Shown here piece by piece: positions 43,001-55,700 of a stretch of 64,000 bases of DNA. The translations under genes and the position numbers were made by a program. Under the pieces are notes generated by a model. That model searched no databases. It was given only the letters and a program-made list of their open reading frames with translations, and had not been told where the DNA came from. Each line of letters starts with the position of its first letter. Positions within the stretch are counted from its first letter, which is position 1. Source of the stretch: Neospora caninum Liverpool. Its lineage: Eukaryota; Apicomplexa; Conoidasida; Eucoccidiorida; Sarcocystidae. The stretch covers positions 3,410,001 through 3,474,000 of the forward strand of contig NC_018397.1 of assembly GCF_000208865.1 (NCBI RefSeq). Direction: 5' to 3'.

Positions 43001-46000
43001 GTCTGGTCCTTGTCTCCCTATCCGCCGCCTTCATCCGCCCTATTTACCTATACAGTCACCTATCTCTGTTTATCCGTATCTCTCTATTATATATATATAT
43101 ATATATGGTGTATGTGCCAAGGAAGATGCATCGGCACTCGGCCGGAGCGAGTTGAAGCCTGTTTGCCAGCGTCTCACTTGAACAACGGAGATGCCTTTTT
43201 GCGGAAAGCGCACGCGCCACGGGAGCATCACGACGCTGGCTGTAGTCCCAGGATCCATCCCGCACTGACCGAACTGAGGAAACCACGGAGACACGCAGAA
43301 GGTAGAGCTGGGAGGCGGCCTACCGCGCGAAGGGCGGGAGAGAAGAGGCCGAGAGAAGAGAACATAGGGGAAACAGGAGGCAAGGGTGACGAGCCAGGGC
43401 CGCCAGCGAAGAGAGAGACATCCGAGAAACCCGAAAAAGAAGAACGGCAAGGAAAAAGAAGACGCAGCTTGCTGTGCGCAGCCGCGAGAGAAACAACACG
43501 AAAAGAGAGGAACGAGAGACAGAGAGCGCCCCCGGAGACTCTGGACGCCCTGGCCCACACAACTACCCACACAAGGACAAGACAATGCACGAGAGGGTCA
43601 GGCATCCTCCTGAAGGCCGACACGGGGAAAAGCGAAACGTGAGTTCTTTTATGCACATGTCCAACGCTTACCCGATTGTTGCCCCACATCCACAGGCGGT
43701 CTTTCGCGTCGATTAATGCGGAGTGCCTGACACAGGTCAGCAAACGGAAACGTGAATGTCCCTGAATTCACTCATTTTTACTCACGCCATTGCCCCCCGG
43801 TGGGACGCTTCTACGTATGCATCCGATTCCAAGGGGAAAAACCGTCAGAAGGATGCCGAGACGTAGGCGTGAGGACCACGAGAAACGAAGTGCAAACCCA
43901 GGAAAGAGAGTGCGCGCGTCTAGAAGAGCCCGAACTCCGAGCCGACAGAATAACGCAACCGGAGACAGCTAAAGACGGGCCCTCGGAGACTGCCACCGTT
44001 TGGAAAGAAGGCAGAAGAGCCACTGGGTGTGAGGCGTGCTTTTGGTTTTGCATGCGCACTTGTATCCAGCTGCGATAAACGCGACGGGAGACGCAATTCG
44101 TCGGTACTCTGGCCAGTCGAACGCGTCGCCTAGCGGCATGCGTCGCGGCCGCCCTGCAAACGTGATCGGTTGACGTGTCCTCTTCGCGAGGAGGCCGAGC
44201 TGGCCGTCGAGGTTGCTGCCGCAGAGCCAGAGCGATCCATCCTGACACAGAAACATGCTGTGTTCGCCTGCGGGAGAACACGAGAGATCCACAGACACAA
44301 GCAGAAAGGGAGCTCAGCAGCGAGACGGGACACACAGGCAGCTGCGCTCGTGACGTGATGTCTGGTGTTCAGTCCCCTACCTCCAAGGGCAACATCGATG
44401 ACGCGGTAGACAGTTCCAAATTCCCGCACGAGCACAGGCTTCCACTCGAAGTCTCTTCCGGGAGGCGAGGGTTTTCCCCTCTTCGCCGAGCGTCTCAGAC
44501 TGGCCTCAGTCAACGCTCGGCTCGCCAGCATCTGTGGAGTCGCCGGCCCACCCTCCCAGATCTGCCCAGAAGCAACAGGAGTCGAAGAAGACCGTCTCTG
44601 CGAAGCGTTGCGTCCTCTCCCTCTTCCTGTGAAGAAGTCAAGGACTTGACGGACGCCGCGGCTCGCGGACGACGCCGGAGATGCGTCCGCGACAGAAGGC
44701 GGAGTTGACTGCATTCGCCAGCGAGGGACGTCTCCGTCGTTCTCTCTTTCGCGTCCTCGTTCTCCCGTCTCTCTCGAAACAGGCGGCGAAGACGTGTCGC
44801 ACTTCCCGAAAAGCCGTTTGTACCAGGGAGGACGGCGACGGCCGGCGCTGGCCTGACCAGAAGACGAAGCGAGAGGACCACACGCGGCCGACGAGGGCGA
44901 AGGAACAGAAGTCTGACCGAACTCGAGAGCCGCGTCCGGCAGCCCAGCAGCAGATAGCCGCGGGCACGAGGAAGAGCGACGAAGGCGAGGAGAGAAATCC
45001 TGACGACACGCGGCCGGGCCGGGACTCGGATTCACATCTTCGAAGCTGTCCCTCGAGGGACTGCACTGCGCGCCGTCACCCGCCGAGTTGAGGGGTTCTG
45101 GAGAAGCCGGATCTGGTAAGCCACGCGCCACTCCCGTCCGTTCCTTCCCCGCGAGGCCCGCGATGTTTGGGCGCTCTTCTTCGATCCTTTCGTCCTTCTC
45201 TTCTGTCTTTGGTACGGTTGAGTGAGGCTGAGAAGAAGCGGGTTTGATCGCCCTCCCTCTGACCCGCTCAGGATAAGCTCCAGTGCGGTCTCGGGGACCT
45301 TGCTCTTTGTCTTCTCTCTCTTTCGCTCCTGGCTCTTCTCCTTCGTGCTCTCTCCCTGCTTCCTGCTGACCGGCCTCGCCTTTAGAAGGGGATGGATTGC
45401 GGTTCGCACCCCGCAGAGACGACAGCGTCGAGGAACTGGCGAACGAGAGCGAGGACGCGAGCAATCGGTCCCGTGCTTTTCCTGCCTCGGCCCCCCCCCC
45501 TCGCGGCTCTTCCCACCGTCCATTCTCCCTCCCCATGAAGCCTCTGCGAGGCGCTGCCGGGGATGAAGACGTTCGGCTGGCCGGCGACGAGACGGCAGAC
45601 GAGGCGGAGGAGGCCGACCGTGTCGCAGCCGAGCCCGCAGGAGACCACAAAGAGGAGACCGAGAGAGCAGAGTGGTCGTCTCGCAACTGCGAACCGTCTG
45701 CCGTCGTGGACTCCGTTCCCCGCCCGACGCGTGCCTCTTCATGGCTGTCGGTTTCTTTGTCTCTGCCGTGTTGCCGAGGGGTTCTTCGAGAGTAGTGCGG
45801 AGGCGGCTCGAACCGTGCCCGCCGCTCCGGCCTCGCCGACAGACCGGGTGGGCGGAGGCCGCTGGAGCCGCCCCCCGCTTCCTCTTCGTCGCCCGCGAAG
45901 CCGCCTCGGCCGAGCTGACCAGCAGCGTTGTTTCCCCACAACAAGACGCAGCCGTCCTCAGTCAGCGCAGCGGAGTGCGAGCGACCGCAAAAGACTCGGG

Positions 46001-46207
46001 AGACCGTCGCCGGCTTGAAAGCCTGGGCGGAAGAAGGCCCAGCGAGGGGAGAGGACGGCGCATGCGCCGTGAGCGAGGACGGCGGGACCGAAGTCGCGGC
46101 CTGTTGCTCACGAAGAGCAGGCAGTTCCACAACCACAGGCGCCGAATGACGCTTTAGAGGAAACCCTCGTTGACCATAAGTGTTCTTCCCTGAGACACAA
46201 ACAACAC

Positions 46208-46265
<58 letters not shown>

Positions 46266-47946
46266 AGATGAGCGGATGAATAGATACGCGCACGGAGGGA
46301 AGGACCTCACGGCGGAAAGCGTAGGAGCGATCTGGATTACGTTGCATGCGTTTGTAGAGAGAGGGAGGTAGGCACGGGTAGGGAAGTATGCGCGGACTGT
46401 AGACCGCGAGAGATGAACTCACGGGAGGGGGGGACTGCCGGAGACAGAAGATTTCGGTGCAACGCAAACGCAGCTGGGTACAGAAGACGCACGCGCGCCA
46501 GTGGCGAGGCGGGTCGACAGTCAGACAGCGGAAACCAGGCGGAAACCAGGAAGGTGGGCGCACAGAAAGAGAGACGGTCGTCGCATGCACACACAGTCAG
46601 GCAAGGGGACAGAGAGACACTGGGAGAAGTAGGCGGACGATGTGAACGACGGAAAAAGGAAAAGAGAGGGGAGAAGCAGAGGACGATTCCAGGAAAGCGA
46701 AACCCTGGAAGGGTCGGCGGAGAAACCGACAGAGAAAAAACAAAGGAGAAAACGAGGGAGACCTCTCGAGACAAAGATAGGATTCCTGTGTGGCCCTACC
46801 GAAGGAAAGCACAAGAGTTTTCTTTTTTATGACGAACACTTCATCTTGTATTTCGCCGGCTGCCGCGCGAGCGAGAAGGTGGTCGAGTTCGTCCGACGCA
46901 TATGCCGAAGAGAGAGGCCTGCCGGAGGATGTCGACTTTCGTTGCTGGTCTTCTTCCGTCGTACTTTCCTCTCTCAGCTCGAGAGATACTGCCCCGTCTC
47001 TCTCATCTTTCTCTCGCGGTTTCCTCCTCTTCTTTCTTTCTCGCTTGGGCTTCCGGATCCCTTCCCCGACGAGAAGTTCAAGAAGGTGAAGATCTTCTTC
47101 TGACGGTCCCTCGCCCCCCCAAAAATCCCATATCTGTTCGCCTTCTTCTCCATACTCTCCTGCTTCCTCTCCTTCTTCGCCGCCGCCCTCACCTCCTGAA
47201 GAACCGTCTCCGTCTTGTTCCGTGTCTCCCCCTTTCCTCTCCGTCTCCTCCCGTTGACCCTCGTTGTCTTCACGACATAGCCTCTGTCGCTTCCGTCGGG
47301 CTTGCACGTCGTCCTTACGCTCTTCGCCTCTCTGATTTTGGCCTTCTTCCTCACTTGAAGAAACTTCCTCTGGAGTTTCATCCAAAAGAGACGCGTAACA
47401 GGTATCCTCGAGAGGAACCGGGCACGAGGCTGCGCGCCTCACCGCGCCGTATGGTAATTCTACTTCATCTCCCTGTCGCGACTGCAATCCTGCAAGCACA
47501 GCGCCTTCCTCAGGCGTGTGGATCTCCGTGTGAAGCTCTAGACTTCCGTAGGCTCTGATTTCCCGCCGGATCTTTTCCTTCGATCGCCCACTGTGCTGTC
47601 GCCGGAACACATTGCCTCTCGCGAATTCGGCCAGGTGCGCATGTTCGAGGTTGCCTCTCGCGTCTGCCGCACCTTCTTCACGTCTCCTCTCCACCTCGCC
47701 GCTTCTCTCCCCTTTCTCGTCGCCATCCGCGTTATCACCTGTCGCCCGCCTCTGTCCGCATGCCTGCCTCGCTTCTTTTCCGGTTCTCTGTCCTCTCTCC
47801 TCTTCTCCATCGCTCTCTTCCTCTCTCACTGTCTCTTCCTGATCCCCCCCACGCCGCTCTCGCTCTTCTTCGCCTGCGCTTTCTTCGCCCGGCGTCGCGG
47901 GCACGCCGACTCGCGAGGACGGCGAGGAAGTCGCCGCGTCTTGCAT
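37038..47946 (-). CDS. Giant RCC1-repeat (seven-bladed propeller) protein, ten exons
   Basis: Minus-strand exons that join in phase are: from at least 47946 to 46800, 46189-44381, 44267-44060, 43726-43672, 43273-43178, 42685-42572, a short one within ~42470-42400, 42279-41586, 40870-40683 and 40313-37038. Seven RCC1 blade signatures occur in order: SFGKNTYGQRG, LLWGNNAAGQLG, LWLCGSNLDGQLG, LWMWGNNRFGQCG, VFVWGRGRFGVLG, LFLWGKGTEGELG and LYVWGSNRGNQLP. The propeller closes with VAAGQEHSLIVVE. Inserts of ~500 residues in blade 2 and ~850 in blade 7 are Ser/Arg/Glu-rich. Total is about 2550 residues, against ~400 for RCC1 itself. RCC1-type propellers include Ran exchange factors and many other proteins, so function is not assigned. 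The N-terminus is acidic; 47946 is the first in-frame ATG, but the frame is open up to ~48310 and upstream exons are likely. Confidence 0.8.
42333..42344. repeat. G12 homopolymer in the RCC1 gene
   Basis: Twelve consecutive G on the plus strand lie in or next to the short, poorly resolved exon between 42279 and 42572. The tract is probably intronic. Homopolymers of this length are prone to sequencing error, so any frame reading through it is unreliable. Confidence 0.85.
43087..43106. repeat. (AT)n microsatellite in an RCC1-gene intron
   Basis: About ten AT units lie in the intron between the exons ending at 43178 and beginning at 42685. A TCTATC/TACC-rich degenerate tract lies alongside it. 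Confidence 0.85.
46205..46261. repeat. Long (TA)n microsatellite in RCC1-gene intron 1
   Basis: Over 50 bases of nearly pure TA, interrupted by two TACATA units, sit about 15 bases upstream of the acceptor of the exon starting at 46189. It is close enough that length change might affect acceptor context. Confidence 0.9.
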
Positions 47947-49750
47947 CTGGACGGATTCGTCCTCCTCCGCCACAACCTCCGCGCTTTCGCTTTTCCTCTC
48001 TTCTCGAGACACAGGCAAGGAGGGCGGAAGACGAGGAGTGCGTGAAAAAGACGAAGCGAGACAAAAAACCCGGGCGCACTGGGGAGCGAGGAGACGCAAA
48101 AGTGCCGAGGAAGAAGACAACCACGATAAACGGAGCAGAGGAACAGCGAGAGAAGAAACGGAGGGGAAACAGCGGGGCAGACTGGACGGGGACGAAGATG
48201 CACTGGGGAACTTGTGGAACGAGAAGCGCTGGGAGAAAGCAGTGGCGAAAGTAATCCGCTGGATTTGGTTGTTGCCTCCCTTGAAAGACAAGACGAAAAC
48301 TTCGAGAGCGTCACCGCACCGCGCCTCTCCGATCTACGCTCGGCGGCTCTCACAAAATGTGTCGCGCAAGGCACAGCTCCAAACGCTCAAAACCTAACCA
48401 CACCGTTACACTACAATATCCATGCAGAGACAGCGGGGAAAAACAGAAAGAAATCCCATAAGCCGTGCTACTCTTCTTTGCCGTCTCTACTGGAGAGCTG
48501 TTGAACGGCGAACGGAGGTCTCAACCTCCCCGGGAGCGGCAAGGCGGGCTGGGTACTGGAGTTGCTTTCCGCCTAAAACGCGGACGGGAAAGCCCCGTTG
48601 TTGTTGTTGGATTAGATGAACGACTCTGGAAAAGCCGTGAGACTGGAAAAAGCGCAATCCTGCTCTCATCAGCCGCTGAACGTCGCTGACGCTCGCAGGA
48701 TCACTCGTCGTACTCTCGAGTCACGACGCAGGTTTGCAGCGGGGGACGAGAAAACCCCTCTAAAAACGCGGTCTTGTCCGCTGCTGGTGTGAAGGGAGGG
48801 AGGGTGGCGAACGAGGAGAAGCGAAAAACACGTGAAAGAAAGGTGGTAAACAAAAAACTTCCTTCGGGTTTGCGCTTCCGCCGCTATGTTGGCGATTCGA
48901 ATCCAAGGTCCTAGACATAGCTGTTCGCTAGCCTTCCCTTTCGAACGCTTCTCTCGCAAAAAAGAGAAACCAGTTCCAGCGCTTGACATCGCCGGACGCG
49001 AGCAACACCCGGTTTGTGTCGAGGTCTTTCCCCTGGAGGATTGCTGTGTTTTGCCTTTGCCTTTTCTTTTTGGCCAAAGAGCGACACTTTCCGCAGTGAC
49101 CGCCTCTGGGAAACGGTTTTTCTCTCGGCGGAAACGCCTTCCTCGCTCCGCGTTCCTCGTTCTTGAGGCAGCTTCTCCATCCTGGCCGCCGGTTGGCGGG
49201 CACAGACAGACGCAGGCGCACGAACACCTGCGCATGCACACTCTTTTTCCTGGCGTCTTGCTGTTTCTGCTCTTTTCGGCATCGCGGCAGCGCGCAATTA
49301 TCTTTTTTCGGTTGCGTAATCTTGTGTTCCCCTGCAACGCCCAGCTAAAACGCACGGACTTTCCCGTCTGAAGAGGCTGGGTCTATTTGAACAGACCGGA
49401 TTTATCGCGTCCGTGTCCCGCCTGATGCTCCACCGTTCCCTAGCGTTTAGACTGGCTGCTCCTGCCGTTCCTGCTGGCTTCGACGCCGTTCTTCTCTCGT
49501 TTCCCTCCTCGCGTGCTTCTGGAACTTCCTTTTCGTCCCCACAGCCTCTCGGTATTTCCTCTGCCTTCGGCTGTCTGTACACTTCCGTGCGTCTCGCGTC
49601 AATTCGGCAGCCGCTCTGCTCCCGCGCGCTTCAGGTTTTGCTTCGTGCTCGACTTTCCTTGCTGACCATTTGTTCCTTTTCTCCCCCCTCCCCCTCCACT
49701 CTTTTCTGAGGATGGGTTCATCCAGGCGGTCCAGACTGACGTAGGCGAAG
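47947..49750. other. Divergent region between the RCC1 and SPX-RING genes
   Basis: The region contains the uncertain 5' part of the RCC1 gene (minus) and the promoter and leader of the SPX-RING gene (plus). On the minus strand a frame with SFKGGNNQIQRITFA is open from ~48310, after a TAG that could be an acceptor. The last ~330 bases hold two upstream ATG frames described separately. I found nothing else. Confidence 0.5.
49425..49744 (+). promoter_or_regulatory. Two upstream ORFs in the SPX-RING leader
   Basis: An ATG at 49425 opens a frame of about 94 codons that ends at 49709. A second ATG at 49712 opens a 10-codon frame (MGSSRRSRLT) that stops at 49742-49744, six bases before the main ATG at 49751. 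If the transcript begins upstream of 49425, both could reduce or tune translation of the main frame. The transcript start is not known. Confidence 0.4.
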
Positions 49751-52700
49751 ATGAAATTCGGGAAGAGCATCCGGCGGGAGGCGGGGAAGAACTTGCGCGT
49801 GAGATACATCGACTACAAGGGCTTGAAGAAAAGCATCAAACTCGCTTCTTCGCATCTCGAGAGACAGTAAGTTCCGGAAATCACAATTTTTAGAGCCACG
49901 CGCCGCAATCGGTCCGTAGACAAAGGCGGGTCTGGCTCTCCCCATTCCCCGCGCACCGCTGCCTCCTCGTTTGCCCGTCACGCAGGTGACCTTTTTCGCG
50001 ACGCGCTTGAGCCTCGTTTTCGCCCGTGCCTCTCCCCTCGTTCTCTATTTCCTCGGCAGAAAACATATCAACAAACGCTGGACACTTTCTGGCGCGGCCG
50101 ATTCTCCTCGTTTCTCTTCCGCGCGTTTGCGCGCCCCCCTTGAATGTGTCGTAGATTCGTGCGCAGGCCGTCACGCGGATGCGAACGCTCCGACTTTGTC
50201 TTTTGGCATCTCGTCCTCTCTCGTTTTGTTGTTTTGCTGCTCTCTGTCTTCCGCGTTCGCACGGGGGTGCGCCAGAAAAGTGAGGCTTGCCTCGAGAGCG
50301 GTGGGTTGTTTTTCACCCGCGGGTACATCCAACTCTCTCACGCAGAGATGGCGGGCGGTTGGCGAACCCGGCAGTGACTTGCCTGTGGAGATTGGTTCGT
50401 CTCGCCGCCCGTCTCCAGACTGTCTCCAAGCTTTCTCCTTGTCTTTGCGGCCTCCAGGGACTACCTCCAATGCGTGGAGTCGCTGCAAGACTTCCACGTA
50501 GGCTTGCAGCGTGAACTGGGGCAAGTTCGGTCGACTTACATAGGCCAGCTGCAGGAAATCCAAAAGACGAAGGACGTCGTTTGCGCACTTTTGGAGTGTC
50601 TACGAGAAGCTTCTCTTTCTAGTGAAGGTGAAGCGCTTCCCCGGGAGGGAGGAGACACCCCACCTGTGGACGCAGGCGCAGAAGCCGAAAACGATGGAGA
50701 CGCTGGGGTCGGTGGGAAACGCCGTCGACCGTTTCTCGCGCAGCTCCTCTCTCCGGATCTCGGGAGCGATTTAGAGAAAGTCGACACACTAGAGGCGGCG
50801 ATAGAAATCTTTCGCACGCGCTTTGCTTCCCGACGAACGGGAAAGAATGGGAGGGAATTCATCAACGCAGCGGGGGCGGGAGAACGGGGGGACGAAAGGG
50901 CCCTTGGAGCGTGGGGACAGGAGGGGAGAGAGGACTCGGGCGACGACGACGCGTGCTCCGAAGATGAGGAAAGCGGCGAGGAAGGCGACGCGTGCTCAGA
51001 AGGGGACACGGGAGAGACTGACGACGAGAGGCGAAGGCGAGAGGCGAAGACGTCGCGCCAGCGGCGAGAAGACGAGTTGAGGTGGAAGCTCCAGGGAAGA
51101 AGAGAACGAGACGAATTTCCCCGTGAGGAAGAGAAGGGAAACGGTGGCGGAGTGAAGGGCGCGGGCGCAGAGGATGGGGAAACACCGACAGAGATCAACA
51201 AGTACGCCTCGGGTTTGCGGCTGGAAGGCCACGCATCTCGGCCGCGCAGGCACGGAGAGAGAAGCGGAGAAGGTGGCGAGACGGCGAAGGAGGCAAGCGA
51301 GGGAGACGGCGCGGGGGAAGAGACGGCCGAGAGAGATGCGAGGCAGAAACCAGAACGGCCGGAGGTCGACGAACGGGCAAGGAAAGAGGGAACCGACAGC
51401 GAGGAAGAGCCAGGGCAGGCAGGGGTCTCGGGAGAGGCGGAGGAGGACGACGCAGAAGACGAAGAGAAACCGGAGGAGAACGAGGAAAAAGTTTTTCGGC
51501 TGTGCGTGGCTCTGCACGAAGGGAGCTCTCAAGCCCGGCAACTGCGGCGCTTCGTCATTTGGAATTCAGTCGCCGTTGTGAAAATCATAAAAAAGAAGTG
51601 AGTTGGAAGTGTCTCCGCCGCGCTCTCTTTGTGTGTTTGTTTCGCTACTTCCGTTTGCTCCTCTCGTCGACCTCCTCTCTTCCGCCTCGGGTCGTGCCGC
51701 GGGCGTCGGGTTTTGCGGTCCCCCGCCCTTCCCCCGGACGTCGGTCCCGTGTGCTTCTCTGGCGTTTCTGTGTCCCTTTGTCTGGATCACGTCGTCCCGT
51801 CCCTCCCCGTGCATTCGTTCAGCGTCGAGAGGACACGCCTTCGGCTTCCTCTGTCTCTCTGTTTGCCAGGACGAAACTGTTGTGCCGCTGTCCGGCGTCG
51901 CGGAAGAGGGCCCGTCCCGCGTCCTCGTCGCTGCTCTCTCCGGTCTCCGAGCCTCACGCCTCGTCTCCGCTTCCCGTCTCCTCGCGACTGCGCATCGACG
52001 ATCATCCGTGCGTGGGGTGTTGTCTCCTTCGCCTCGCGCAGCAGCACGTCGCGCTTCAGGCCTCTTCGGCTTCTGAAGATACACCCGGGAAGACGGACGA
52101 GCGAGGGAAGGCTAGAGGAGAGGGCGAAGCGCACGAGAAGGTGCGTGAACCGGGACGCGCGGGAGAATCGGAGGTTGCGGAGGGCCGAGAGAAAAGAGCG
52201 GAACTGGCGGTCCCCAGCCGCCGAAGCTCCGGTCCAGAGGATCTGCAAGAGTCGGAGACGGGCGGGGCGGACGAAGGGCAACAGCGCAGCGGCGACGCCA
52301 CGAAGGCGCGAAGCGAGGAAGCGGCGCTGGATGAGAGCGACAACGACTCTTCGAATGCGTCGGGAAGACACTCGAGCACGGAGAGGCTGCCCAAGACGGG
52401 GAAGGCTCCAGTCGACAGCGACAACGAAAGCCACCCGGGGATAACGCGGAGTGCGACCGTGACCAACCGAAACCTGACCATCATGGAGGCGTGCTTCTCC
52501 TCGGCTTCCTCCGTTCTCCGACGCGAATGCTGGTACTCGTCGATGGCTCTTCCGTCGCTCTTGTCCACGCTGGACACCCTCGTGGATGAGATTCTCCTCG
52601 GCCTCACCGGCCGGCCGCCGAACGAAGATCGGCACATTTGCCCGATCTGTCTCGACGTGATTGTTGACCCCGTCATTCTTCGCGCGTGCTGCCACCGGTA

Positions 52701-55700
52701 AGCAACTGCAGGGTCTGAAAAACTCAGAGAAGAGGAAGAAAAGACGATTTGTGGACTCGGCCCGGTAGAAATGTTCTTGCCCGTGACCCCGCGCCTTTCC
52801 TTCTCTGTTCCCTCGCGTCTCGCTCATCGCGTTCTGTGCCGTTTCCTCTCGCGCTTCTGTCTCTCTTTTCAGCTTCTGCATCACCTGCCTCGCCGCAGCA
52901 GCCATCAGCAGTCCCGCCAAGGGCGAGCTCCCTAAGTGTCCCTCGTGCCGCACCTGCATCGTCCCCGTCGACGACGAGGCTGCCGTCGCTGCAGAGCGCT
53001 CAGCGGCTGCAGCCTCTCTGGGGCCCGCACACGAGGACAGGCGAGTGTTACCGAATCCGCGGTCGCCTCAAGCGCCGGCGGAAGCAACTCGGGGCTTAGA
53101 GCCCAGAGGGACGGACGCCTCTAGCGCGGGGACGGCAGGAGAGACAGGGGCCCTGGGAAACACTGTGGGGTCGAGGGCGAGTGGGGGGGACGTTCCGTCG
53201 GACCGGGCGAGCTTGCTGGGGACGCCTGAGACAAGCGCGGCGCCGGAGGGGACTGGGGCGAGGTCGTTGCAAGCATCGCTAGGAAACGAAGCGCGAGTTG
53301 GGGAGTCTGCTGGTCTGTCGAGAAGAGGTGACATCTCGGAAAGCGCCGAACGAACACCCAGGCCTTCCGAGGGGGATGAAGCGGTTCCAGCGGCGCCGCG
53401 TTCTCCGACCTCTGCTCCTGCGCGTGTGGCTGCCTCGCCGGATTCTGCCTCTCCTGCTTCCCCACGCCACTGCGTCCCTGCCGCATCGCGAGCCCCCATG
53501 CAGACAGCAGCGGTTCCCGAGCCGGGGAAAGACGCGTCGAGGCGAGAGAGAAGCGGACAGCATACTCCGTTGCTCTCGCCACCTGCGTCGGGTGACAAAC
53601 CCACGACCCGTGCTGACCCGCTGTCCAGGCGAGACGCCCGTGAGGAGAGTTGCGCCGAGGCCAGCAAGAGAGAAGACGGCGAAGGGCGAGAAGACCCGAG
53701 TCAGAGCGGGGGTTTGGAGAGGCCGCGGGCAGAACAGAGGGGAGATTCTGAGAGGCTCGTGGTCCGCTCTCCACGGGAAGAGAGCGAGTGTGCACCGACG
53801 GACTGCGAACGCGACGGACGAAGAAGACGCACCTGGGAAATGCGAGGCCAGAGAGTGGAAACTGGACAGCACACGGCGGCTGGACTGTCTGTCGCCCCGA
53901 CAGGCGACGCACGGCCGTCTCCGTTTTCTTCCGCGTCTCCATCTCCGCGGAGAAGAGCGTCGGCTGCGTCTTCGCCCGATTGCGGGGGCTTCGCCCCTCG
54001 CCTGGCCTCCGCCTCGGCGGTGGAAGACGCTGGTCGCGCGGGTCTCTTCTCTTCCCTCTCTGCTTCCCCTTCGTCCTCGGCTGCTGCCTCCGCTTCCTCT
54101 GTTTCTACTCTTTCGCCTTCCTTTGGGCTCCCCGCCTTCTCTGTCCCTCCTGGCCTGTGGGGAGGGACGCTTCGCTCGCCTCCGGGTCTGTGTCATCCTC
54201 TGGACGTTGCCGACGGGGACGACGCGTCCAAGGTCGGCGCCGCAGAGAAGAACCTCGCTTCGCATGCGAGTTCTCTGGCCTCTCCGTTTTCTCCGCTTCC
54301 GTATTCGTCTGATTCTGCACGCGCCACAGCGCCTTCCTACTCCCTCGCACCATATCAGTCTGCTTCGCCCTCCGGCCCGCAGCCGCCTCTCCCTTGTCCC
54401 CTCCAGGCCGACTCTTTCTCTTCCTTTTCGCCGCTGACTGCTCCTCCCGACCGAGCCTGTAGCCAGCGGCGTGAACGGGGTGGGGAGATGGCGAGTCCGT
54501 CCGTCCCCACGCTCAGGTTCTGTCACTCGCACGCGTCTCGCGGAACGGACAGCTTGTCGATCGGAGACAACGTTTACCGGTCGGAGGCGATGGAGGCATT
54601 AGGCGGAGCCTTGTCGAGCAAGCAAGGACAGGGCGAGAGTCGCGCGCGGCAGGGCGGGGGAATGGTAGGCTTTGCAGCTGAGAGAACCGAGTGCGCAGAA
54701 AGGGAGGGAAAGGACATAAACGACGAAGTTCTTCTGCATTTCCGGGATGTTCGCCAAGTCCTCGTGCAGCATCAAGTGCGCGAGGCGTTGCAGGAGTTGC
54801 ACGAAAGGCAACAACGCGAGGACCAGTTTCGACTTCTGTCCCAACTGCTTCTCTCGTCTGACTCGGCTTCGGGGCCTGTGTCCCTGGAAGAAATGCTGTG
54901 CCAAAAAGTTTCGAAAAAGGGCGACGTACCCGCCTTCCCGCCTTCGCCCTTCTCCGCCACGTGCTCCACCGCCGCTTCGCTGGCGTTTCCGGCCTCGTTC
55001 TCCTCGCCGTCCTTCGCGTCCTCGCCGAGCCACAGGCCTCCGCCAGGCGGGAGACCGGGCCCAGGCGCGCAGGTCCGCGACGGCGAAGGGACGGGGCGAG
55101 AAGCCGAGCTGCTGAGCGCGCGGTTTCTGGCTCTGGGAGGCGCGGGTGAAGAAGAGAGAGACCCCGGCGCGGCGAGGAGCGGAGACAACCAAGGACGGAG
55201 CCTGGACGAGATGGCGCGGCGGAAACTGCAAGAGAGCGATGCGCATCCGGGCGCGACGGATCTGGAGCTCCAGCAGGAGGAACACCTGTACAACCAACTT
55301 CTGGTCTTGCAGCTGTATCTCCAGCAGCAGCGCTTTCTGTCTGAGCAGAGGCAAGCAGTGAAGTCTTTGTCTTCTTTCGAGACGCACGCGGCAGGCTTGA
55401 ACTCCACGCCTCTCTCCCAGTCGTACGCTCCTCCGCCTGCGTCGGCGACTCCGCCGCAAACCCACGCCGGCGTCACCGCGCTGATCGAGGAGCTGCGGGC
55501 GGCCGTGGCTGCGGCGACAGGCCTCGCGCCTGGCGCGTCGCCGTTTTCTTCGCCGCCGCTCTCCAGCACCGGCGCCCCGGCGACGAAGGGCCGAGCCGCA
55601 GAGACGGGGCGAGGCGCCTCGTCTGCCGCTCCTGCGCACGCTGCGGCCTTCCCTTCGCCCGCAGTGAACGGGCAGGAGTCAGAGGCCGGACGTTCTGCCG

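Noticed and set aside
44175..46157. Several 130-180 codon plus-strand ORFs
   Set aside because: They are antisense shadows of the Ser/Arg/Glu-rich insert in the second exon of the RCC1 gene.
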